DNA from: Rhynchonema sp. JSB1_4
Taxonomy: Eukaryota; Nematoda; Chromadorea; Monhysterida; Xyalidae
Length of the DNA: 64,000 bases
Assembly (NCBI GenBank): GCA_030248065.1
Contig: JASAMV010002579.1
Coordinates: 62,001-126,000, forward strand
Direction: 5' to 3'
Shown here: positions 51,450 to 61,517 of the stretch, in pieces
Numbering within the stretch: position 1 is the first letter of the stretch
Layout: each line of letters starts with the position of its first letter
Translations under genes and position numbers: made by a program
The notes under the pieces: model-generated
Database searches by the model: none
Seen by the model: only the letters and a program-made list of their open reading frames with translations
What the model was told of the DNA's origin: nothing

Positions 51450-52966
51450 TCACAATTTTCGCTGAAGCCTTTCGTTCACAGTGTGAAAGTACGACCCATG
51501 CCCACTAATCACAGTATATCTGATCGCTACAAAGTGACATTTGCACTCGCATGCGCTTGGCTTGTTGCGAGTGAAGTCGTTTCCTTTCACATCCTCTTCA
51601 CGGGTGTTGAACTGGTACAGTAGCTGTTGTCGCGCACCTCGACCGTGGTTTGGCTCGTTGGTATTGGTCGAATACGTCTGCTGACTCGCAATCAGCCAAC
51701 TGCGTATCACTGGCTGAGAGGGCACATGTCTGGAAAGGCTCGAATCATGGTTAGAATATGTATACCGAGCATATATGTATGTACAGATCGTGCACATAAA
51801 CCCCAACCCCAATCTTCCACCTTTTGATTCCCAGCTTGATCCATCAAGGACATAACGGTCACGCGTTTCCTCAGTCCTGACGGTTTGCGAACCAATGTTT
51901 CGCGGCCGCGTACATCGTAGGATCGTTTGTAGATGGGCGTCCCAAACGGTTCGGCTTGGGGCGAGTCGAAGAAATAGAACGGGTGCTCGGGTGAACTCGG
52001 GATCACAGGGAAAATCGATGACACCGGCATTTGGTTGGTTGGACCAACTAAAACTGGCGCATCTCTTATCGATCGACCACTGAACCATCAGAAATTCACT
52101 TACCTTTGCCAATTGAATGAATGTCAGGTGATGAGCGTGACAGGCTGTTCTGTGCATGTGTTGTGCATGACAATTCAACGATCGAAGTCGACGCGTGACG
52201 AGGGCCAGCATCGGTTGATGTCTGTTGACGACGCGCGGCAATGGAATTGGGAGAATTGGATGCAATCAATGTGGACAACATCACCGGACGACGACCTGTG
52301 GGAGGCTAGACAGTAATTGGCATGTCAGCAAACTTTGTCAGCAAGAATTTTCAATAACACGCGAAAAAGCTGGCTGACATGAGTGAAAAATGAATGAAGA
52401 GAAATTCACACCAGTAGATTGTGTATAGCTTTGTTTTTTTGCGACTTTCCGACTAATTGTAATTACTAGGCTTTGACTTATGCTTTTCCAAACGAGTGGA
52501 GACTTATTTTTAAGCTTACAAGCAAAACGTGTTTCTTCTTCCATTCGTTTTCACTCTTGCCAGCAAACACATGTCAGCAAACCTATCCAGACATGTTACA
52601 CAGCAACATTCTTGTTGACAAAGTTTGTTGACATGCCAATTACAGGCACTAGAAATAATGGACATTTATGTAGTGTGACGGTGCACCAGTATGACACGTG
52701 CTTTGTAATTGAACCAATCAATCATCTGGGGCAATCCCAGTGAAACATCACAAAACCGTTTCATGCAGGCACCGATCAGATGACCAACCGTCCCTCTTGC
52801 CAGCCTTTCGTTGTGCCGAGTATTTCCTCGAATCGACACTGGATGACCTCGAAGGTGGTTGCCGATGTCGATTGTAGCCATCGAGCAGACCGATACCAAA
52901 CAGTTTAGAGAATTGTTTGGCGTTGCGTTCGATGTTCACGCGGCCACCACTGCTGTTTCTCGACAT
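51450..52966 (-). CDS. Unrecognised Ser/Arg-rich protein, duplicate copy B
   Basis: Four exons, 52966-52789, 52295-52104, 52047-51821 and 51713-51450, encode 286 aa. Exons 1-3 have exactly the lengths of copy A (178, 192, 227 nt). A 2-bp change in a TA dinucleotide run near the end shifts the last codons, so this copy reads past the copy A stop and adds about 19 residues (ending HTVNERLQRKL). Amino-acid changes are scattered, with no internal stop or frameshift, so both copies seem to be coding. Which C-terminus is ancestral is unknown. Confidence 0.75.
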
Positions 52967-53039
52967 TTATATTGACAAAATGAAATCTGCAACTTTCCTT
53001 CAAAACTTGCGCAAGATTTATCATAATGAATTGCCTGTG

Positions 53040-53266
53040 TATAGTCCATCCATCAGCTCATGACACTTTTTGTCAGCTAAAAGCTTGGCAGGATCCAGTG
53101 CTGTTCCGGTTCCGGTTGGCTTACGAAATAGAAAAGAAAGAGAAATCGGTTTTTATTCTATTTTTGTGCGCCGTTTTCTCTGATATTACCTTGTGGAGGA
53201 AGAATTTTTCACAACGGAACCTGAACCTCCCAACCAAAAGTGCCATGAGCTGATGGACGGACTATA
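53040..53266. mobile_element. MITE, family C, inserted in copy B
   Basis: Ends TATAGTCCATCCATCAGCTC and GAGCTGATGGACGGACTATA are inverted repeats. Copy A has no element at the matching point (47160), where GTGTATACATG is continuous. That makes this a recent insertion at a TA-rich target. Confidence 0.88.
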
Positions 53267-53598
53267 TACATATGGGTCAGGTGCACACAGAGATGCATCT
53301 GACAGGGTTCCAGATCAGCATGAGTGATAATCCGACGTTTCTGGTCGTTTGGCCGCCTTGTAGAAAGACCAGATGACTTTGGTTGTCAAGTGCAGCAGGC
53401 ACATACAGTACATATACATATTTCCGCCAGGCTAACAGATATCGCAATTGTTTGAATTTGATCAGAATACACAAACCTCAGGTGAAGGTGCGCTTATACT
53501 CGTTCCACGGAACTGAAGGAACGAGCGTTTTTGCTTTCCGTGCAGTACTCCTGTAACAATTCACTAATCACTATTCCTGCACTTTCAGTGTATTGAAG

Positions 53599-54562
53599 GG
53601 CCTTTTCGACCTGGGCACCCACTGTACCCATGTTACCCACCATGCAAAAGATAGGAGGCAGATTTTCCAAAAAACGCAGAAATAAGATTTGGAATTACAG
53701 GGTGTCAACTAAATATGTCCACGTGTGTTCGGTATTTGCATAACGCACATTTTTTGGCTGCGGCTGCGTCACATAAGTATCTGCGTTTTACCGGCTGTGG
53801 GTACCCAGGTCGCAGTTTTGGATTATCTGCGTTTCCCATGTATAAGAATTCGCGCGCGCGAATTCTGCTACTTTGGGGTACCCTGGGTACCCAATTGAAA
53901 CTAAATTAGTATTTTCATGCACATCTTGCTTGCATTGGCTTGTGCATGCCGCATGCACGCGCATGCCTGCGCGTTCTGTGTTGTGTGTTGCCTGTGTTGC
54001 GTTGGGTGGCCCAGTTCTAGGTGCGCCACTACGGTCTCACGTTTGTCGGGGTGTCTTATTGGTGTTGGGGTGCTAATCTAAAATGTGTGTATGTGTCAAA
54101 TGTCTAGTGGTGTTTTTCTAATTGTGTTTTTCCAATTGACTTTTTCAAACACGTTTCGACGACATATGGCTGCATGTTGTTATTATTCTATCATGACTGC
54201 ACTAAGCCTGTCTGTATGTGTCAAATGAATAGTGGTGTTTTTCTAATTGTGTTTTTCCAATTGACTTTTTCAAACACGTTTCGACGACATGTATGGCTGC
54301 ATGTTGTTATTATTAAAACTATCATGACTGCACTAAACCCGCGGCGTGATACGGCGTTACAGTGTTCGGAAATGTTGTTTTTCTGACTATCATTTTCACA
54401 CTTACGCCGTAGTCGGCATGCATGTGCATGCAAGCGCATGCGCATTTCGACCTGGGTACCCAGGGTACCCACGCTTTTTTCGCGAACATTTCGACCTGGG
54501 TACCCAGGCTTGTGGCGTAGACCCTGTGGCTGGGTAACATGGGTACCCAGGTCGCTATGGCA
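53599..54562. mobile_element. 964-bp non-autonomous element with 7-bp target duplication
   Basis: Flanked by ATTGAAG on both sides (53592-53598, 54563-54569), while copy A has a single ATTGAAG at the same place. Ends contain TTTCGACCTGGGCACCC and GGGTACCCAGGTCGC. GGGTACCCAGGTCGAAA-type words recur near both ends. No transposase frame is seen. A 7-8 bp duplication would suit P, hAT or similar superfamilies. Confidence 0.85.
54089..54340 (+). repeat. Tandem pair of a 125-bp unit inside the 964-bp element
   Basis: GTATGTGTCAAATG starts at 54089 and 54214; the two units run nearly identically to CATGACTGCACTAA. Confidence 0.8.
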
Positions 54563-55335
54563 ATTGAAGTGGGTGGAGGAATTCGTGTTTTGAAACAGCC
54601 CGATGCTTTCCAATTCTTATGTTCTGTGTGATGATGTCTTGAGACCAGCATGACAATGTTACATCCTCACATTGGGTGGAGCGTTTCCCATTCAGTAGAA
54701 ACAATCGTCGTTCCTCCACCCGTTCCTTCAGTTCAGTGAAACGAGTATAAGCGCACCTTAAGTTCATTATCATTTCAAGTCCCTCATGTTATCGCATCAG
54801 CCGAAAGCCACCACATCAGAGCAAAACTAAGCTAACCACATTGTATACAATCCTTGGGTTAGATAAAATAAAGACATTTTATGCCCGTATATTTCGTGAT
54901 TGATAATGGAACGAAGTTTGTTTAGTACAGAACGGAAATTAAAAGAAGCCAGAACAAAACGATTTCTTAAGGAAAACCGGAACGCAACTTCGGATGTGGA
55001 AAAAAGTACAAAAACACACGGCGCGAAGATGTAATGTAACTATGCACATTTACAGACAGTATTGTTTGAATTATACAGGTTGCATGGACGTCATAGGGGA
55101 GACTTGAAACGACAAAAGAAGAGATAATTCTTGTTATTATGTTTACTTGAACGAATGTGACCCGTATATAATTTCTTCTCAACAATTTCAAAGCTTATTC
55201 GTAAAGCCGCTCATGACTATAGGAGCATCGAAGGGCCAACAAAGCTTGGTCAAGTGCAAGCGTGTCCGGCTCATCAAGTTTGTTTTCATGGGACCGATAG
55301 GCAGGCAGTTTCCATATCAACCGAATATCACTGAG

Positions 55336-56668
55336 TCAATACTTGTCCGGTTTCCAGTACTGATTGATGGCATGTATGGTGTCATGGTGGTCCGGTTCTG
55401 CCTGTTCCGGCACGGTACTGAGGGTGGGACTGTCCGATCCTCCGCGTTCGTTGCGTGATGGGCCTCGACCCTGTCTTGTGTACGACATGTACTTGAAATC
55501 GAGCATGTCCAGCTTCATCATCTTCCAAACTGGGTTCTTGCCAAGTCTGAAAATTGACGGAATTGGGGTCGGTTTTTAGTTCAAAACAGAAATCGTAAAA
55601 CATCGCACCTCAAAAAGTACAAGTCTTCGTCCATCTGATCCATGTATCGAACCCAGTTCTTTCGTTGCAGCAAGCCACAAGCCAGCAGCATTAGGACGCC
55701 GATACCTGCGCATCGAATGGGTGAAACGATTTGCTTGAGTTTCGATGTGTGAAGAGACACCATCGATGGGCATGATATCAAGCTAGATGACCGGAGACCG
55801 AAACAGAGTGGGGTATTCTTCTTGGTCATTTGTTCAGTAAATCTTCATGTGGAACGCTGACAATCATGCCCGAAGCACCCTACAGCCAAGTTGCGCCAAC
55901 CAATGAATCCAATGGCGGTGTATCGCATTTGTGGCTGTGCATTGTTGTGATCGGTGCAGAGCACAATCGTGCCGCTGGTCAGGAACAGGATCGACACACA
56001 GAACAGACCAGCGACGGTCACCACGGTCGTGCGTGATGCGGGACCTGCAATTCGTTGCCGCCGATTTACGATAAAAGTAGGGTATTTTTCAATTGAAATT
56101 GCCTTATTTATTTATCAAAACCAGTTTCGTTGGCCAAACCTTTAATTTTCTTCGGTTTCTGCGCCAATTTCTGCGGGTCAATCCGTCTGAAACTGTCCCG
56201 ATCTTCGAAAGATCCATGTCTCGGCACAACGCACACTTTTGGACCGGGACTTTTCGCTCGTTTCACTTCGGAGCTGTCCGATTGCAGCGACATACTCGAA
56301 GTTCTGAAACATCAGATGTGGCAACTCCGTCTCAATTTGAACCTAAACAGGTAGCTCTGAGGCAAAAGGCAGCAAACTTTCATTTTTTTCATCGTGTCTG
56401 ACGTCATATGCAATGAAAATAAAGTCAAAACAATATTTTCCCTGGTTTTGATCGCGTGGATTGGCTGCCGTGCGTTTTTTATCAAACAGACTGGAGCAAT
56501 AAAAAACGAAAAGATCACCACAACAAACCTGGAGTCAGCCGACATCGGGTTTCGCTGGGGCAAAATCGGTTCGTTGGTTTCGACGGACGATTGACGACTG
56601 GACCCGGATCCGGCACTTGGGTCACTGCTCACAATCGGGGCCCGACTGGTGCTGGGCTGCGCAGACAT
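55336..56668 (-). CDS. Unrecognised two-pass membrane protein
   Basis: Five exons encode 251 aa: 56668-56529, 56303-56140, 56044-55901, 55705-55609, 55546-55336; phases close. The N-terminal 100 residues are Ser/Pro/Lys-rich (MSAQPSTSRAPIVSS, EVKRAKSPGPKV). Two hydrophobic segments follow: VVTVAGLFCVSILFLTSGTI and, across an intron, YTAIGFIGIGVLMLLACGLL, with a short polar loop between. The C-terminal tail is polar, with DMLDFKYMSYTRQGR and ending INQYWKPDKY. Both termini are probably cytosolic. No family is recognised. The acceptor of exon 2 is TGATGTTTCAG, the recurrent motif of this window. Confidence 0.75.
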
Positions 56669-57411
56669 TCAGAGATATTGCTTGGATGTTACGGAATTTT
56701 TAATCGAGTTTCTGGAACAAAAGATAGCCAGCTGGCTCTCGAATGCCAACAAAATATCTTGTGGGTCGGTTGCTTTTTCAGAAAAAATATGAAGAAATGC
56801 TCAAGAAAAAGGTGACGTTATGGTTCTGATGAGTAATATGCTTGGAATTAACGTTAAAGTCAAATCGTGCATTGAAAAAGTCGAAGCAAGACCAGTCACG
56901 GGCAGAAAATAAATGCAAATGGTGAGGTTTTCTGCGCTTTCGTAAAACATCTGGTCGACCTGGCCTCGCACACAAAGGGTGGCTGTTGGCTGCTGTGTGC
57001 TGCTGCTGCTCTGCCGCGACGGGTGCACATCATGTACGTACAAGGTTTGTTGTTGAGAGTGGAGAAACACATGCACATATGTAGACATACACTCGTGTCC
57101 CACTGCAGATTGTGACGTGGTACAAATTATGAAAAAGTTATTCAGGGACACAACATAAATCAAAATCACGCCACTTTTCCCGTTGAACACGGTGAGAGCG
57201 CTGGAAACGTGCACACAATCCTGTGAGCTGTGGGGTAAACAACACACATCTGCACGACGACCCAGATTTGGAAACGAGTTTCAGATAATCTGTTGTCACT
57301 TTATGTGTTTATAAATTCTGATCAGTGCCACACGTTGAAGCACACTTTTTGTAACAAAAACTTGTCGTTTTCAAAACGCTTTGAGCTATCTGGATGCGCT
57401 TGGGCCACCCG

Positions 57412-57741
57412 TATAGTCCATCCACCGGCTCATGTCACTTTTCGTTGGTGCTGGCTGCTTTGCTCCCTTCCTCCACGTTCTAATGAAAGAGAAATTGAGT
57501 GTGACCGATTTTGTAAAAAAAACTAAAAGAAATGATAAAATGTGTCGAAAAAGATTAAGTTCGATCAAATTTAAAATTAAATTAAAATCGACAAAACACG
57601 TCGATGTCACAAAAAAAACACAATTTAGGAGCAAAAATAATGTTTTTCGGAAACTCGATTTCTCTTTCATTAGGACGTGGAGGAAGGGAACAAGTCGGCC
57701 AGCAGCATCACGAAGTGACATGAGCTGATGGACGGACTATA
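57412..57741. mobile_element. MITE, family C, intact copy
   Basis: Ends TATAGTCCATCCACCGGCTC and GAGCTGATGGACGGACTATA are inverted repeats followed by ATGTCAC; the CTTCCTCCACG stretch inside is mirrored by CGTGGAGGAAG near the right end. Confidence 0.85.
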
Positions 57742-59203
57742 CACAATGCACATATGTACGCATGTACAACCGCACGCACGACCCCAGATGCAGAACGAAA
57801 GTTATCCATAAATTACTGTGCACGCGGCACTAATATTCTCAATCCGCTGCCTCGCACTTCATAGTTATTGTCACTGCAGCTGTGCTTTTGTAATAATTCA
57901 CAGAACACAATCACAACACCTCAGGATCTCTTTTCAAAAACGGCTAAAAATGGGGCCAAATATTTTTGGGTGGTTATCCAGTTCTGGGTGCATTAGGTAG
58001 TAAGTCTGTCGTGGTTCCTGATCTACTGGATGACAGCGAAGCAAGTGATTTAGTATAAATGAACATCGAGTTGATGCTGATTGACTCGACGATTGGGTTC
58101 CAAACATTGGTGTTCCAGGGACTAAATCGTGTGACACTCGCATGTTGAGTGAGAGCAGCGGCCCTGATGCACCGCTCTGTCATGAAATGGAAAAGAAGCC
58201 AAAGAGAAACTAATCATGTATGTACATTGAGAGACTTGCATCTGATGTATTTCGATTTTAGACTTCGGTTCGTATTCGCGAGTGGAAGCTTCCTGGACCG
58301 AATCGTGTTGGCCCCTCCTGCCTCAACGTTTTGCGAGTTTGTCTCTGACGTGGGGGTCGCGGTGTGCTGCGCGCAACCCTTGACAGAGAGCATCAAAAAG
58401 CTTCATGTTTTTCATGCACTAATTTTCGGGAGTTGACGAGCATGTTCTGTTTTATATTTCGCATAATTTATGGGTTGTCCTGCGTGAGTGTATTAATAAT
58501 AAACAAACAGTAATAATTTCTCAACTGCGAACTTTTATTTCGTACTATAATCAAAGTTCATTGTTTGCAGATCACGAAGACTGCTCATTTTTAGCAAGAT
58601 GCGCGTGTGTTCAAGATGTAGCCGTACATGTGGCCCCTAGCCGATATTTGGGGGAAAGTCCAAAAGTTTATAATCGTGGGCGACCCAGAGCGGAGATAAT
58701 GCTGTTGTTGCTTTGAGAGGACTGCAGTGCAGTCAGCCTGTTGCAACAATGTTTGGGTCCCATCGCTGATAGTCACCCCACTTTATTGTGCATTTTGTTT
58801 TTCGTACATCGGAGTTGAGAATGGTGGCAGAAAAAAGCAACAAGCCAGCCTGCTATAGGTAGCATGTCACAAGACACAGCATGAGGATACGAGGTTCGTC
58901 CAAGAGCTCACATACCGACCATTATAAAGTGCTTTGGGCTGCTTTATGCACAAAGATTAACATTTCGAGAGTACCACGGCGTGTCGCATACATAAATCGT
59001 TTCAAATGGTTCGTGGTTGGGCCTTGTAAATGCGGGTGCCCAACATTGTCTCAGAGGCATGATTGACGCAACAGGCATTATCCAGCACATTTGTTCAGCG
59101 TTTCTCATGAGAGAACACACACATTGTTCTTTTGCGCTTTGCTTTGCATTATTTCGCCTTGCCTTTTTTATTTTTTTCTGACTTCGAAGTTTGGTCGTGG
59201 AGG

Positions 59204-59256
59204 CGGTAAAGCTCAGTTGGTGGAGCGCCATACAGCTGCTTTGTTTGAAGCCATTA
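59204..59256 (+). other. tRNA-like internal promoter fragment
   Basis: AAAGCTCAGTTGGTGGAGCG is very close to a tRNA D-arm/A-box (TAGCTCAGTTGGTAGAGCG). GTTTGAAGCC, about 20 bp later, resembles a B-box with one mismatch. There is no full cloverleaf, so it is a tRNA pseudogene or tRNA-derived repeat at most. Confidence 0.3.
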
Positions 59257-61517
59257 TGCAAGCCAAGATACCCATCCACTCAATAGATTAGGTGTAACCT
59301 CGGCACTTTACGTTCTCACATCACGTTATGCGGTAGTTTTATGCGGCTAAATAATCACTACTTTTCTGGGGAAGAAAGCGGTTTTTGGGAACAACGAACG
59401 CTCTGGCACGTATACTGTACATTATGTAATAGCACGATGTTGCTCCTAAAACCTTTGCACTTGCATCTGTTCTATTCTTTGAAAGGTCAAAAAGTTCGCA
59501 AACATCTGACAAAGAGAAACAGAGTTGACGTAATCTTTGCGCAGGTGCATTGCTTCTTTCGCCTTCTGTTCTTCCGCCAGAACTTGAATGTGAAATTTGA
59601 CACTTTGCAGCCTACACTACAGCACCTAACCTAAACCGTAATTACACACATAATTTTAAAAGATTGAACTTGTTGCACATTTTATGGACAACAAGAGTAC
59701 CAAATTCAACTTTGTCACTCGAGTTTGGCCAACTTGGCGCCATTCGAGTTTTTGCCAGCTCTCTTCCTGTGCAGTTTCAAAATCCTGCCAAGCTATCGAA
59801 GTTTCAACTTGACACTGAAATCAAAAATGGGTTTTCAACTATGCTCAAAACGTCCCCGTTTTCAGCTGTTTCGTTTAATTGCAGCCATTGTTACTCCAGT
59901 ATGTTTTGACTTGACTCTTCCGATTTGAACAAGACCAGACCGCTTGTGTCGGATTTAAGCGTGTCTGTCATATTTATTGTACGTTTAAAGTGGCTTTTCG
60001 AAAAAGAAACGTGGTCATTTTTTGCACCATGCGCCGATCGACCACTGTTATTGGCCATTATCATGTGGAACGTTCGCTATGCGAATGGGTTTTAGATGTC
60101 AAAACGACATGCCTTATCATGACGATTCATGCGTTTGTGGGCCAGCCTGATGTTCCAAGTTTGCATGGCGCTAGTAGGGACACTGTGACCCATTGAACCC
60201 AAACGACATGTTCTTATTGTCAAAAATGCATTCGCAGGTGCGTATTCTGAGGCAAACTCGCTCGTTTTTACACATTTATGTATATTTCGGTCAAAAACGT
60301 CCGTAATTGAACAAGCAAGCGCGCTGATGCCGGTGACGCGGTTCAAGTGTAGCCCTCCTTTCAATCGCAATATCCCCGCCCCGCACGTCAAATTGAAGTT
60401 CGGTAAGCTCCTGGGTACTCCAAGTCCATTTCGGTACATGTACTTTTTGATTCAAAATTTTTTGCGCTCAATTATTACGGTCTGTTCTTCAAAGGGACAA
60501 ATGGGCATTCAGGCACAGATCCTGTCCTGCGCAAGTAATATGCAGTCCGCGCGTTTTTTGTGGTCAAAAGTTGAACAAGTTGCTGTGTGGCTTATTATTA
60601 TTATTTGCAGCCTTTTCATGAGGTCTTATCCGTTCAGCTGTATGTGACTGACAGCGCTGCGTTCTCACAATAGTTGTGTTTGTCCTTTGCAATCACAATT
60701 GCGTAGGCGAGTTTTTTATTGAAACCATACCAGTCTCTTGGCGCACTGGTTTCTGGTACGTACAATTGTGCAGTTATTGCAGCACGCAGTTGTTGAGAGA
60801 ATGCCACTTCGCAGACCCGAACTAGAATGTTTTTACGCACTTTACCGCCTCCAATGCGTCGACTGTCATCAACCTGTTTTTTAACTTAGAGGTGGTAAAA
60901 CTTAAGATTGTTTTTTGCTCCAAGATGGAGGTGTTGGGCAAAATTGCGCTTCGCAGGGTATATGTTAAGATCGATTGTTGTGTAGATTTTAGAAGTTGGC
61001 CATTAATGATGTGCAAATACATATACATAGAACTTTAACGTTTCCGTTAAATGTGAGCAAGGACAAAATCGGCTAGCTGGGTTTTAGGATAGCAATTCGA
61101 AACGTCCGTGATTCCGTTCTATGTGTAGGTATGTAGGTACACAGTCAACTCTGTAATGGTGAATTGATCGGGACACGGAGTTTAGTTCACTAAAATATAG
61201 AATTTACCTCGTGTTTTGCTAGAGTTCTTTTGTGCAATGTGTGGTCTAATTGTTCCACCAGAGAGATTCACTACAGATTCACTCTAGGATGAGTTGGCTG
61301 TACTTAGTTACAGTTACATTCATATTCATCATATTTTTTGCTTCATGCTTACATAACTAACGTTTCACAAGGGTTGCGCTTGGTGAAGGTGAATACAAAA
61401 ACTTGCCAGCAATAGGACAGCCAAGGGCACCAAGGGCGCCATATGGCTTGACCGTGTCAATCGAAATGCTTCTTCAGCTATACTAATCACCATCGCGAGA
61501 CCCATCGATCGCGCAAG

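Larger units (their letters stand above)
53487..54757. mobile_element. MITE, family D, in copy B, split by an insertion
   Basis: Same ends as 47372-47673 (GGTGCGCTTATACTCGTTCC and complement). It is interrupted by the 964-bp element at 53599-54562. Confidence 0.8.
49795..55020. repeat. Segmental duplication, copy B, with later insertions
   Basis: Same content and order as 43940-47935. It is longer because of insertions at 53040-53266 and 53599-54562 that are absent from copy A. Confidence 0.9.
56669..61517. other. 4.8-kb intergenic region
   Basis: No gene could be supported on either strand; open frames are short and lack consistent splice sites. It holds a MITE (57412-57741) and a tRNA-like fragment (59204-59256). 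Otherwise it is unstructured to the eye. Confidence 0.5.

Noticed and set aside
56801..57247. 148-codon minus-strand open frame
   Set aside because: Cys/Ser/Val-rich without motif support, no plausible start context, and no partner exons in a long repeat-bearing spacer.
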